A stretch of DNA of 64,000 nt from Mariniblastus fucicola (GCF_008087665.1 NZ_CP042912.1:3720001-3784000), one strand, 5' to 3'. Shown: positions 15,383 to 24,563, numbered from the stretch's first letter. The notes: generated by a model from the sequence alone, not told the origin. Made by a program: numbers and translations.

Positions 15383-17509
15383 ATGACACCAACTGAAATC
15401 GCAGCTCTATTCCGGAGAACCTGCCAGCATTTGAGCGTGGCATTCTCGGCAAATCGCGTCAACTCTGGCCTCGCGGATGCGGTGCGAGGTGACGCCCCTG
15501 TGCCACTCGTGGAAAAACTTAATGCCGTAGGCCGTCAGTTCGGGATCCGGCTGCGTCCGATGGCCGGCAAATTTTCTGACCTGGTCAGCACGGTCACCGA
15601 TTCGGGCCCCGTCTTTCTGCTGCCTTCGGACTTCGACATTGCCGCTGAAGATCTCGACCGATTGATGTTGGTGTTGGAAACCGCTGGCCGAGGTGATTTT
15701 CTGGTGCACGCTGACGGAGTGGATCAACGCGTCAGTTCTCGAAACCTGAAACGCAATGCCAACCTATCGAAGAACCGCACCGTCCAGTGGCTGTTGGTAC
15801 AACCCGTACTGGCTGCCGGGCATGCATCCCGATTCAACTATGACGGATCCGAGTCGCCAGAACCGTTGGAGCCGCTTAAGCGGTTGATGGCCTTTCTCAA
15901 GCCGGAAGCGGGAGACATTCGCTCGATTTTGGTTTTCTCGATCGTGACAGGTCTTCTGAGCCTGACGACTCCGCTGGCTGTGGAAGCCGTTGTGAACACG
16001 ATTGCTTTCGGCAGATACCTTCAGCCGCTGGTCGTGCTTTCGTTGATCGTTCTAGTCTTTCTTGGATTCCGCGCCATCCTGAACGTGTTGATGACGGTGG
16101 TGGTGGAATACATCCAGAGAAAGATCTTCGTTCGCACCGTTGAGGACCTTGCCTATCGGCTGACGCGAGTTCCGTTTTCGACCTGGAACACGTACCACGG
16201 GCCTGAGCTGGTCAATCGCTTTTTCGATGTGTTCAACGTTCAGAAGATCACTGCCAAACTTTTGCTCAGCACGTTGATGCTGTTGCTGCAAACCGTGATC
16301 GGGCTTTCGGTACTTGCTTTCTATCATCCATTTTTGTTGGGCTACGACATTGGATTGTTGGCTCTGATGACGATCATTTTGTGGTTCATCGGTCGCGGCG
16401 CCGTCGAAACTGCCAAGCGAGAATCACAGCTGAAATACAAAACAGCAGCATGGTTGCAGGAGATCGTACGGCACCCGTCGACATTCCGATTCAACGGTGG
16501 ACTGGGATACGCGATTAATCGCGCCGATGAATTGGCTGCCAACTACATCAACGAACGGCGATCGCACTTCAAGATCGTGATTCGCCAAATTTCATTTGCG
16601 ATGGCGATGCAGGTCATTGCGGCGACTGTTCTGCTGGCCCTGGGCGGATACCTCGTAATCGAAGGCCAGATGACGTTGGGGCAACTGGTTGCGGCTGAAC
16701 TGATCGTGACCGTCATCTTGGGCTCGTTTGCCAAATTGGGCAAAGACCTTGAAGGTTTCTACGATCTGTTGGCTTCGGTCGACAAGCTTGGCAAGCTTTT
16801 TGATCTACCGATCGAGCCAGCGAACAAGCTTCAGTTGGCTCGCAAATCCGGAGCCAACAGTCTGGAGTTGGTGAACATCAAGCTTGATGCTGCAAGCACG
16901 AGTCAGTCGACGATTCCGATCGAAGCCGGTACCTCGATCGCGATCCACGGCTCGACGGAACTTCGACGATCCAAACTACTGGAAGCGATGGTTGGCCAGC
17001 TTAAACCAGTCGGCGGTCATGTGATGCTGGAAGACTTTCGGGTCGACAGTTTGAGCGCGGAGTCCTTGCAGGAACAGGTTTCGATGATTCGGGAAGTCGA
17101 GGTCTTCGACGGAACGATCGATGAAAATATTCGCGTTGGTCGACAGGACATCGGTTCGGATCAAGTCAACGATGTGATCGGTAAACTGAACTTGCAAAAG
17201 ACGCTGTCCGCTCTGGAACACGGCCTCAGGTCGCGACTGGCGGTCTCCGGCTATCCGCTATCACAAGGCCAGGCAATTCGGCTGGTTTTGGCTCGTTCTT
17301 TGATCTCGAGGCCGGGCATTATGTTCGTGGACGGGTTGTTGGATCGCCTTTCCGACAGCGACACCATTGACGTTTTAAATCGACTGAAACCGTTTCAACA
17401 GCACACAACTATCGTGATTTCTACTGGCCGAAAAGTAATCGCAGACTGGGCGGATAACAACTTGAACATCAGCCTCCCGTCCTGGGAGCTGGCAAAGTCT
17501 CCCGGTTAG
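15383..17509 (+). CDS. ABC exporter (membrane domain plus degenerate ATPase domain), type-I-secretion-like
   Basis: The protein has 708 residues. Residues 1-165 form a soluble N-terminal region (reminiscent of the peptidase-like or C39-like leader domains of HlyB-type exporters, without visible catalytic residues). Residues 180-450 hold six membrane helices of an exporter-type membrane domain. Residues 470-700 form a nucleotide-binding fold, but the catalytic motifs are altered. Walker A reads HGSTELRRSK (about 522-531) with no GKS/T. The signature is LSQGQ (about 628). Walker B is IMFVDGLLD (D650), with Gly instead of the catalytic Glu. The switch reads VISTGRK, where a His is expected. ATP hydrolysis is therefore doubtful. 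The gene precedes HlyD- and TolC-like genes, so it takes the place of the inner-membrane unit. Confidence 0.85.
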   Translation: MTPTEIAALFRRTCQHLSVAFSANRVNSGLADAVRGDAPVPLVEKLNAVGRQFGIRLRPMAGKFSDLVSTVTDSGPVFLLPSDFDIAAEDLDRLMLVLETAGRGDFLVHADGVDQRVSSRNLKRNANLSKNRTVQWLLVQPVLAAGHASRFNYDGSESPEPLEPLKRLMAFLKPEAGDIRSILVFSIVTGLLSLTTPLAVEAVVNTIAFGRYLQPLVVLSLIVLVFLGFRAILNVLMTVVVEYIQRKIFVRTVEDLAYRLTRVPFSTWNTYHGPELVNRFFDVFNVQKITAKLLLSTLMLLLQTVIGLSVLAFYHPFLLGYDIGLLALMTIILWFIGRGAVETAKRESQLKYKTAAWLQEIVRHPSTFRFNGGLGYAINRADELAANYINERRSHFKIVIRQISFAMAMQVIAATVLLALGGYLVIEGQMTLGQLVAAELIVTVILGSFAKLGKDLEGFYDLLASVDKLGKLFDLPIEPANKLQLARKSGANSLELVNIKLDAASTSQSTIPIEAGTSIAIHGSTELRRSKLLEAMVGQLKPVGGHVMLEDFRVDSLSAESLQEQVSMIREVEVFDGTIDENIRVGRQDIGSDQVNDVIGKLNLQKTLSALEHGLRSRLAVSGYPLSQGQAIRLVLARSLISRPGIMFVDGLLDRLSDSDTIDVLNRLKPFQQHTTIVISTGRKVIADWADNNLNISLPSWELAKSPG

Positions 17510-17565
17510 GCAGTTTGTGCATTCATGCTGCTCGCCGATGTTAAACCTGAACGGGAATACCGATC

Positions 17566-18948
17566 ATGACAGAGAGAACAATTAACCCTTCATCCAAAAC
17601 TGGCTTCGTCGCGAAATCGAGGATGAAAACGCTTGGTCGAAATTCGGCGACGCTGCACCTTGTTCAATCAACACGGTTCGCGCGGCGAATGGCGAAGCTG
17701 CTGCTAGTCGGGTTGGTGATCAGCATCATTGCGATGGCGTTTCTGCCGTGGCAGCAAACGTCGCGCGGAACTGGCTCCGTCGTCGCGTATGCTCCTCAAG
17801 AACGTCAGCAGTCAGTGCAGGCGCCGACGAAGGGCGTGGTGGTGAGGATCGGAGAAGGATTGGTTGAAGGTTCGGTGGTTCGCAAAGGCGACTTCATTGT
17901 CGAAATTCAACCCTTTGCGGCGAACATGGTTCAGCAACTTGAAGGGCAACTGACTGAGCTAAGAACGAAAGAGGAAACAGCGATCGTGAAGGCCGACGCC
18001 TACGGTCAAAACGTAGCGGGATTCACCGAGGCTTTGGACTTCACGGTCACTGCAGCCTCGCAGATGGTGGAAGCGGCCGAAGCGAAACTACAGGGCAAAC
18101 AAAGGTTGCTGACCGGATACGAAGCAAAAGTTCTACAGGCAAAACTGAATTACGAGCGGCAACAAAGCTTGATGCAAGACGGTCTCAAGCCTGCCAGAGA
18201 AATCGAAAAGTTGAAAAAAGAATGGGACGTCACCAGATCCGAACTTCAGTCCGTGCTCCAAGACGTCGAGTCTCTGAAGAAAGAGCTTTCGGCCAAGAGC
18301 AGTATGCTGGAAGAGAAACGTCTGATCGCTCAAACAAAGATCGACTATGCGCGTGCCATGCAGCAGGATGCACTGGGCAATGCTGCGACGATTCGCAAAG
18401 ACATTCGGGATGTCGAAATCAAACTTGCAGAGATGAGCCGGTTGGTCGTTCGTGCTCCTCGCGATGGCACGATTTTTCGTTTGCCAATTTACGAGTTGGG
18501 GCAGACGATCAAGGCGGGCGATTCGATATTGACTCTCGTTCCGGACACGACGCAAAATGCCGTCGAACTGAAAATCAACGGCAACGACATGCCGCTGGTC
18601 GAAACGGGACAGGAAGTGCGGTTGCAGTTCGAGGGTTGGCCAGCCGTTCAATTCGCGGGTTGGCCGTCGGTGGCGATCGGGACGTTCAGCGGACAGGTGA
18701 CGACTGTCGATGCGACGGACGACGGGAAAGGTCAGTTTCGAATCATGGTGACGCCAATCGAAGGCGAACCGTGGCCAACAGATCGCTACCTCAGGCAGGG
18801 AGTTCGCGCCAACGGCTGGGTGATGCTGCGAAAAGTTTCGCTTGGTTACGAGATCTGGCGCCAGCTCAATGGATTCCCCGTGATCGTTTCCGACGTGGAA
18901 CCAAAATCGAAAGAAGAGAAATCAAAACCGCCCAAAATGGCCAAGTAA
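17566..18948 (+). CDS. HlyD-family periplasmic adaptor protein
   Basis: The 460-residue protein has one N-terminal membrane anchor (residues about 45-63, LLLVGLVISIIAMAFLPW), preceded by a basic cytoplasmic tail. Next come the lipoyl/biotinyl-like half-motif (APTKGVVVRIGEGLVEGSVV), a long coiled coil (about 120-290, with KLKKEWDVTRSELQSVLQ), the second half (RAPRDGTIFRLP), a beta-barrel (AVELKINGNDMPLVETGQEV) and a basic C-terminal tail. This is the standard plan of adaptors that link an ABC exporter to an outer-membrane channel. It sits 56 bp after the ABC gene and its stop (TAA 18946-18948) is embedded in the apparent start of the TolC-like gene. Two short repeats FEGWPAVQ/FAGWPSVA occur in the barrel. 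Confidence 0.9.
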   Translation: MTERTINPSSKTGFVAKSRMKTLGRNSATLHLVQSTRFARRMAKLLLVGLVISIIAMAFLPWQQTSRGTGSVVAYAPQERQQSVQAPTKGVVVRIGEGLVEGSVVRKGDFIVEIQPFAANMVQQLEGQLTELRTKEETAIVKADAYGQNVAGFTEALDFTVTAASQMVEAAEAKLQGKQRLLTGYEAKVLQAKLNYERQQSLMQDGLKPAREIEKLKKEWDVTRSELQSVLQDVESLKKELSAKSSMLEEKRLIAQTKIDYARAMQQDALGNAATIRKDIRDVEIKLAEMSRLVVRAPRDGTIFRLPIYELGQTIKAGDSILTLVPDTTQNAVELKINGNDMPLVETGQEVRLQFEGWPAVQFAGWPSVAIGTFSGQVTTVDATDDGKGQFRIMVTPIEGEPWPTDRYLRQGVRANGWVMLRKVSLGYEIWRQLNGFPVIVSDVEPKSKEEKSKPPKMAK

Positions 18949-20561
18949 ATCGGCTCCAGCTGCTGATTTTCGGGCTGGTCGGATCGTTGCTGCTGTGTGG
19001 CTGCAAGTCGACGGATCGTGGCCTTCCGCAGTTTGCTGATTCGAATCGTGTGTTGCAAAACACTGAGACTTTTGATCGAAAGCACGATTCCGCTTCGACA
19101 GAAATTGGCTTGGTGGACTTCAAGCAGGACGTCGCCAATTTGGTGGGTTCGGGCGAAACCACATCCAATTCGGCGGTGTCGACAGCTGTCTTCAATCAAT
19201 CTGCCGACGCGCAGCAACTCACGCTGGATCTGGTCCTCAACCGCGTCACAGAGTGCTATCCGGAAATCGAAATCGCGATCGGTGAACTTGAATCGGCCAA
19301 CGGAAAAACTCTCGCCGCCTGGGGCGAATTCGACTCGGTGCTCTCTGCTCACAGCATCTCCCAACCGCTTGGGTTTTATCAAACCTATAGGAACGGAATC
19401 GGCGTCAGCCAGCCGCTTGCCGGAGGCGGTGAAGTCTACGGCGGCTACCGGATCGGAGATGGTAATTTCGAACCGTGGTATGGCGAACGCGAAACCAACG
19501 AAGGCGGTGAACTGAAAGCCGGTTTCTCTGTGCCGATACTGAAAGACCGTGCCATCGACCAGCGACGGGCGTCCGTCCGCACAGCAGAATTGACGCAGGA
19601 TCAACTGAGTGCGAACGTTGAATCTCGTCTGCTGCAGTTCGAGCGATTCGCAACGCAGGCTTACTGGGACTGGATCGCCGCCGGTCGATACGTCGAAGTG
19701 CAACAGCAGCTGATCCGGTTGGCTCAAACTCGAGTCAGTCAGATCGAAACGCGAATTGAAAAAGGTGACTTGGCGAGAATCGCGAAAATTGACAACGATC
19801 GCTTCATCGCCAAACGAAACAATGGGCTGATCAAGGCTCAACGTGAATTCCAAAAAGCTGCGATCAAACTTTCGCTTTTCTTTCGCGACAGCCACTGCCA
19901 ACCCGTCGTCCCGGGTCGTGAACTGCTTCCTGGCGGTTTCCCGGAATCCGCGCGCTTGGATGCGGATCGGGTTGCTGCTGATTTGTCGATCGCACTTGCG
20001 ACGCGTCCCGAACTGAAGGAGTTGCAAGCGCTCCGGTCTGCGACCTGTGTCGATGCGAGTTACGCCAACAATTTGTTGCTTCCCAAATTGGACGTTAAGG
20101 GTTTTGCTGGCCAGGATCTTGGTGGCGCCACCAGTTCCAAAGGCGATAAAACGCCGTTCGAATTGCAGCTGGGGGTCTATGCTGAAGTACCCATCCAACG
20201 TCGCGAAGCTGTCGGCAAAATTCAGGTTGCTCAAGGAAAGCTGGCTCAGGTCGATGCAAAGTTTCGATTCGTATCCGATAAAATTCGAGCTGGAATTCAG
20301 GACGCTGCATCAGCCGTCAACGCGGCATACGATCAAATCATCCAGTCGCGAGAAACCGTTCGGCTTAACGAAGAATCTTTGCGATTGGGCGAACTGGCCT
20401 TTAAAGAGGGCGACATCGATCTGCTGGCATTGAACATTTACGAAACATCGGTCGCCAACGCACGGCTGGAACTTCTCGAAGCGAATCACAAGTACTTTTC
20501 CAGCCTCGCAACATACGCGTCGATTTCGCGATCTCTTGCATTTGAGTCGATCAATCCCTAG
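18945..20561 (+). CDS. TolC-like outer-membrane lipoprotein; start codon non-standard (GTA inferred)
   Basis: The protein has about 538 residues. A lipoprotein signal (NRLQLLIFGLVGSLLLCGC, lipobox LLCGC with Cys about residue 20) is followed by an outer-membrane efflux (TolC/OEP) domain: GEFDSVLSAHS, then helices such as AELTQDQLSANVESRLLQFE and KIQVAQGKLAQVDAKFRF. The frame contains no Met codon from the lipobox to the stop and no ATG, GTG or TTG at a useful position. The nearest upstream GTG is at 18771, inside hlyD. Only GTA at 18945, overlapping the upstream TAA as GTAA, gives a proper basic signal peptide, so it mimics the usual GTGA/ATGA coupling. The start is therefore inferred, not certain. 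It completes the ABC/HlyD/TolC set. Confidence 0.75.
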   Translation, partial: VNRLQLLIFGLVGSLLLCGCKSTDRGLPQFADSNRVLQNTETFDRKHDSASTEIGLVDFKQDVANLVGSGETTSNSAVSTAVFNQSADAQQLTLDLVLNRVTECYPEIEIAIGELESANGKTLAAWGEFDSVLSAHSISQPLGFYQTYRNGIGVSQPLAGGGEVYGGYRIGDGNFEPWYGERETNEGGELKAGFSVPILKDRAIDQRRASVRTAELTQDQLSANVESRLLQFERFATQAYWDWIAAGRYVEVQQQLIRLAQTRVSQIETRIEKGDLARIAKIDNDRFIAKRNNGLIKAQREFQKAAIKLSLFFRDSHCQPVVPGRELLPGGFPESARLDADRVAADLSIALATRPELKELQALRSATCVDASYANNLLLPKLDVKGFAGQDLGGATSSKGDKTPFELQLGVYAEVPIQRREAVGKIQVAQGKLAQVDAKFRFVSDKIRAGIQDAASAVNAAYDQIIQSRETVRLNEESLRLGELAFKEGDIDLLALNIYETSVANARLELLEANHKYFSSLATYASISRSLAFESINP

Positions 20562-20647
20562 GCCGCGACGACCGCTTGCCAACACACGTTGACATTCCTT
20601 CGTCGCAGAGGCATCGAACTCTGCACCGACGATGTTAAACTCGTGTC

Positions 20648-21772
20648 ATGAAAACTCCACTCCCGCCTGTCGCCGCCGCTTTCGTCCTAGCGCTGGGGAT
20701 CGCCACATTCCTGTTGTCCGCTTGCGGCTGTGACCGAGAGGCAGCGAATCCTTCTTCCGAAACGACCGAAGATTCTGGCACAACGACAACGCCCGCAGCG
20801 ACGGACGTCGATTCAAACGCTGGTTATAATCCAGCGCCGATGGTTGAATACGTAGAAGTCGACATGGGTCCAGTGCTGCCGCCGATGAAAGTGCCCAAAG
20901 ACAACCCGCTGACTCCTGAGAAAATTGAGCTTGGCGAACTGCTGTTTTTTGACACGGCTCTCTCGGCAGACAACTCAATGTCCTGTGCGACTTGCCACGA
21001 TCCGGAACTGGGTTGGGGCAACGGAGAAAAGATCGCAGAAGGCGCCAGTGGGGTGCGAGGGAAGCGAAACGTGCTGTCGATCCTCAACGTGGGCTTCTAC
21101 AGCAAACATCTGTTCTGGGACGGTCGCGTAAGAACATTGGAACAGCAGGCGCTCGTGCCCGTTTTCGAATCCTCCGAAATGGGAATGACCTCCGAAGCAG
21201 AACTTCTTGGTCGCTTGAAAGAAAACGACGACTATCAGAAACGTTTTGCCGAAGCGTTTGGTGACGGCATCACGGCAGCCAACGTCGCCAAAGCACTCGC
21301 CAGCTTCCAACGAACGATTTACGTGAAAGAGATCCCTTACGATCGGTATCTGGCTGGTGACAAAACAGCCATGTCCGCCTCCGCGATCCGGGGCTCGGAA
21401 ATTTTCCGCCACCGCCGAGTCAACTGTGTGGCTTGTCACCCCGCGCCGCTGTTCACCGACCACTTGCCTTATAACATTGGCATCGGAATGGATCAGGAAG
21501 AGCCCGACTGGGGCTTTCACCACACCAAGGGTTGGGCGTACTGGGGCAAGTTCCGTTCGCCGTCGCTTCGCGGCATCGACCAGACCGGTCCATACATGCA
21601 CGACGGGTCGCTGGCAACGTTGGAAGAAGTCGTCGAGTACTACAACAAAGGCGGCATTGAGCACGAGTACACCGACGCGGCGATGCAGAACCTGAACCTT
21701 TCGGAGCAGCAAAAAGCCGATCTTGTCACGTTCTTGCGTGAAGGCTTGCGTGAAATCAGGGACGACAAATAG
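20648..21772 (+). CDS. Diheme cytochrome c peroxidase (CcpA/MauG family), lipoprotein
   Basis: The 374-residue protein has a lipoprotein signal (lipobox near FLLSACGC), then a low-complexity linker rich in Thr and Asp, then the CCP/MauG domain. There are two heme c motifs: CATCH at 113-117 and CVACH at 260-264. The N-terminal heme segment is followed by GWGNG, and the family segments LFWDGRVRTLEQQALVP, KALASFQRT, FRSPSLRGI and GPYMHDGSLATLEEVVEYY are present. Such enzymes reduce hydrogen peroxide with electrons from small cytochromes or modify proteins (MauG). It is anchored on the periplasmic or outer face. It stands alone between the secretion set and the sigma-factor gene. Nothing is truncated. 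Confidence 0.9.
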   Translation: MKTPLPPVAAAFVLALGIATFLLSACGCDREAANPSSETTEDSGTTTTPAATDVDSNAGYNPAPMVEYVEVDMGPVLPPMKVPKDNPLTPEKIELGELLFFDTALSADNSMSCATCHDPELGWGNGEKIAEGASGVRGKRNVLSILNVGFYSKHLFWDGRVRTLEQQALVPVFESSEMGMTSEAELLGRLKENDDYQKRFAEAFGDGITAANVAKALASFQRTIYVKEIPYDRYLAGDKTAMSASAIRGSEIFRHRRVNCVACHPAPLFTDHLPYNIGIGMDQEEPDWGFHHTKGWAYWGKFRSPSLRGIDQTGPYMHDGSLATLEEVVEYYNKGGIEHEYTDAAMQNLNLSEQQKADLVTFLREGLREIRDDK

Positions 21773-21880
21773 CGGCATCAATCGTCCGAGTCATACTATC
21801 TTTCAGATTTTGTTTCAGGCAGACGGGAAGGTTTCTGCTTCGCGGTGTCTTTATGTTGAAAGCACGATTTGGAGTTTGAT

Positions 21881-22387
21881 TTGACGCAGCCGATCACAGC
21901 CAGTGAACTTGCTCAACTGCTGGATCTGCATGCCAATCCATTGCGGCTGTTCGCGGCTCAATGGTCAAACTCACCCGACGATTGTGTGCAGGAAGCCTTC
22001 GTTCAACTCGCGGCTCAAACATTCAAACCCGAACAACCGTTGTCATGGCTATACCAGGTCGTGCGGCGGCGGGCGTTGAATGATTTGCGAGGCTCAAAAC
22101 GTCGAACCGATCGCGAACGGCAAATCGCTCGGCCGGATTTAGTCACTTCCAATCCGGCCGATCAATTGATGGTCCATGAGGAACATCAACGAATCCAAAA
22201 ATCGCTCGACAGCCTGCCTGCGGAATCCCGTGAGCTGATTGTGTTGCGGATCTGGAGCGGTTTGAAGTGGAGCGAAATTGGCGAACTGACAGGTTGTTCA
22301 TCGAGTGCGGCCCAACGTCGATTCGTTTTGGCGTTGTCAATGATGAAAGAAAGTTTGGAATCAAAATGTCTGACGAAACGAAAATGA
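21881..22387 (+). CDS. ECF-type RNA polymerase sigma factor
   Basis: The protein has about 168 residues. I choose the TTG at 21881 because GGAG (21871-21874) lies 6 bases upstream. A TTG at 21869 would add four residues but lacks a ribosome site. Region 2 includes DDCVQEAFVQLA and PLSWLYQVVRRRALNDLRGSKR. Region 4 includes LPAESRELIVLRIWSGLKWSEIG then ELTGCSSSAAQRRF, a helix-turn-helix that reads the -35 element. Its 3' end overlaps the next gene by 22 bp. That gene encodes a membrane-anchored protein, the usual place for an anti-sigma factor. No extra C-terminal domain is present. It would direct transcription of an envelope or stress regulon that cannot be named from the sequence. Confidence 0.88.
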   Translation: MTQPITASELAQLLDLHANPLRLFAAQWSNSPDDCVQEAFVQLAAQTFKPEQPLSWLYQVVRRRALNDLRGSKRRTDRERQIARPDLVTSNPADQLMVHEEHQRIQKSLDSLPAESRELIVLRIWSGLKWSEIGELTGCSSSAAQRRFVLALSMMKESLESKCLTKRK

Positions 22388-22974
22388 ATCCTGATCTGGA
22401 AAGCTTCGCGGCGAGCCTGCAAAGCGTGCCGATTCCGGAATCGAAGCTTGATCGTGATCAGTTGATGTACGACGCAGGCTGGGCGGCGGCGATAGCGCAA
22501 TCGAATCAGACAACGAAAACACGACGACGCAGCTTGCCGACGATTGCGTTGTCTTTCGTTAGCGGGATTGCTGTTTCCGCTGCGGTCATGCTCAGCGTTC
22601 TGCCGATGCCGACGGGCGGCTCTGAAGTCAACTCAATCCAAGTCGCTGCGACGGATGGCCAGGAAGTCAACGCCAATCGCCCCATCGACATCGCTGCCGC
22701 TGGCTCACCGGAAAAAACGACGCCCAATCGCGACGAAGTGGATCTGCTAAGACTGATTGAAAACGTTCCACCGGGTCATAGCATCGACGCCAGCTTTGGC
22801 TCGCAAGCCATTGCTCCTCAACTGGCTCAGACGGATGGTTATGACGAAAACCAGTCAACGACGCCCGCATCGCGTCCTCAAACTTCTTACCAAATGATGC
22901 AGGAGCTTCTGCCCAACGTACGAGTCCAGAACTCTGCTCCGGCCTGGTCCGCATGGATGAGTCTCGGTGGCTAG
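22366..22974 (+). CDS. Membrane-anchored partner of the ECF sigma factor (possible anti-sigma factor)
   Basis: The 202-residue protein starts at MSDETKMNPDLESFAASLQS, the ATG inside the end of the sigma gene, with GGA upstream. An N-terminal soluble part of about 55 residues includes PIPESKLDRDQLMYDAGWA, a block I recall from proteins next to planctomycete ECF genes. One membrane segment (about 62-85, LSFVSGIAVSAAVMLSVL) leads to an extracytoplasmic tail rich in Asn, Asp and Gln. There is no zinc-binding anti-sigma motif (HxxxCxxC), so the anti-sigma role rests on the overlap with the sigma gene and the one-membrane-helix plan. It ends 68 bp before the next secreted protein. Confidence 0.65.
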   Translation: MSDETKMNPDLESFAASLQSVPIPESKLDRDQLMYDAGWAAAIAQSNQTTKTRRRSLPTIALSFVSGIAVSAAVMLSVLPMPTGGSEVNSIQVAATDGQEVNANRPIDIAAAGSPEKTTPNRDEVDLLRLIENVPPGHSIDASFGSQAIAPQLAQTDGYDENQSTTPASRPQTSYQMMQELLPNVRVQNSAPAWSAWMSLGG

Positions 22975-23042
22975 CCGCTGGACTTGATGCAGAACCAGTT
23001 TTACACCGTACACGTTCACTCTGTTTACTTAGGTGAAATGAT

Positions 23043-24557
23043 ATGTTATTCCGACGACTTCACATTGGCTTCCTTGCGGCAATGATACTTGCCTGCACCT
23101 CGGCCAACGGTTACCCCGACATCACAGTTATCAATGGTCGCGAAATTCGGCCTCACGGTGCTTCACCAGTTGGCGAGTACGGGCAGATCTACAAGATCAC
23201 GGTAACGCCGGCTAAAGAAACGGTTCCGGCTTTCAAGTATCGATTCACGGTGCCGCCGCACAGGACGATTCCCGGTAACGCCATCACACACTATTTGCGG
23301 TCATTGGGCGAACGCAGTCTTTCGAGTCCCTGGGAAAGCGTTCGCAAGGATACTGAACGCAAAGTTAACGACTGGTCCAGTTCGTCGACTCCGTCGAATG
23401 AGATCCCAATGGACCAACTGAAAAGCGCGTCGGCAGCATTTGACAGCTATGTACAGAATCACATGCGTCGCGCGACGCTATGCCGGGACGTCGATTGGGG
23501 AATTGCTGTGGAAGACATGAAAGGCCCGGAAATCGTGGAGTTTCTCCTTCCCAGTGTGCAAGCGACGCGCGAGATGGCGCGGGCGTTGTTGCTGCAAAAT
23601 CGGCTGGCGATTGAAGAGCAGCGTTTTGACGACGCCGCGGATCGGCTGCGGATGACGTATCAGCTTGGTCAGAATGTGAACGAGATGGGGTTCCTGGTTT
23701 CCAGCCTGGTGGGCGTGGCGGAAGTCGGAATGGCGAACGATGGCGTGCTGCTGTTTGCGGCCGCGAAGGACTCGCCAAACTTGTACTGGGCGTTGGCTGA
23801 GCTTCCGACGCCGATCATTGACATTCGAAAATCACTTCAGCTGGACATTAGCATGCCGATGCGAATGTTTCCTGAATTGATGGACATCGAGAACACAGAT
23901 TTCTCAGCGGACCAGTGGAAGAAGCTGTTAGTGAAGTACACCAATGATTTCGGCAAACTGCAAGCCGTTATGGGAGGCAGAAGTTCAGCCAAAACTTCAC
24001 AAACAAAGGGCATTTCCATGGCGGTTGCACTAGCCGGATATTCCAACGCAAAACAGAGAATGATCGAAAGAGGGTACTCGGAAGACAAGGTTGAACAGAT
24101 GAGTGTGTCACAGGTCATTCTGACCGATGCGGCTTTGGACATCGAATACTTCATTCAGATGCAAGAGCGAATCTCCTATGTTCCTGCAAGCAAAGCAGAT
24201 CAGTTTCACAGCGATTGGGAAAAACTGATTCGCAAGCAGGAATTGAAATTGCGTTTGGGAGCCATCGTCGTTACCGCGATGTCACCCGCGACGGCTCAAG
24301 TCCGAAAATCAGCATTTCGAGTCCAGGCACAAGTCAACTTGTTGATGGCCATTGAATCACTTCGAAATCACGCGGCGGTGCACGGCAAATTTCCTGAATC
24401 ACTCCAGGATCTTGCATTGCCCGTCCGCGCGAATCCACTGACAGAGAGACCTTTCAACTATTCGTTGGAAGGCGGCAAAGCCGTGATCTCGCTCGATCTC
24501 GGACATTGGGACATTCATCGCTATGAACTGTCGCTGAAGGAAGAAGTCAGTGAATAA
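23043..24557 (+). CDS. Secreted protein of unknown function (504 residues)
   Basis: The protein has a signal peptide (MLFRRLHIGFLAAMILACTS, cleavage expected near ANG-YP) and no further membrane segment. The start is supported by AGGTGA just upstream of the ATG. The body is largely helical (VQATREMARALLLQNRLAIE, DDAADRLRMTYQLGQNVNEM). The C-terminal 90 residues (VQAQVNLLMAIESLRNHAAV then GKFPESLQDL and PFNYSLEGGKAVISL) resemble the last part of many planctomycete secreted proteins and of pseudopilin-like C-termini. I do not recognise a family. It lies downstream of the sigma/anti-sigma-like pair on the same strand with only 68 bp between, so it may belong to the same unit. Confidence 0.7.
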   Translation: MLFRRLHIGFLAAMILACTSANGYPDITVINGREIRPHGASPVGEYGQIYKITVTPAKETVPAFKYRFTVPPHRTIPGNAITHYLRSLGERSLSSPWESVRKDTERKVNDWSSSSTPSNEIPMDQLKSASAAFDSYVQNHMRRATLCRDVDWGIAVEDMKGPEIVEFLLPSVQATREMARALLLQNRLAIEEQRFDDAADRLRMTYQLGQNVNEMGFLVSSLVGVAEVGMANDGVLLFAAAKDSPNLYWALAELPTPIIDIRKSLQLDISMPMRMFPELMDIENTDFSADQWKKLLVKYTNDFGKLQAVMGGRSSAKTSQTKGISMAVALAGYSNAKQRMIERGYSEDKVEQMSVSQVILTDAALDIEYFIQMQERISYVPASKADQFHSDWEKLIRKQELKLRLGAIVVTAMSPATAQVRKSAFRVQAQVNLLMAIESLRNHAAVHGKFPESLQDLALPVRANPLTERPFNYSLEGGKAVISLDLGHWDIHRYELSLKEEVSE

Positions 24558-24563
24558 AGGAGG

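Noticed and set aside
18222-18944. Upstream extension of the TolC-like frame beginning at an ATG inside hlyD
   Set aside because: The extension is a shadow of the HlyD coiled coil, is highly charged and would bury the lipoprotein signal in mid-protein.
18846-20234. A 462-codon open frame on the minus strand opposite the TolC-like gene
   Set aside because: The plus strand encodes a clear TolC-like protein. The antisense frame has no domain pattern and its length follows from the codon use of the real gene.
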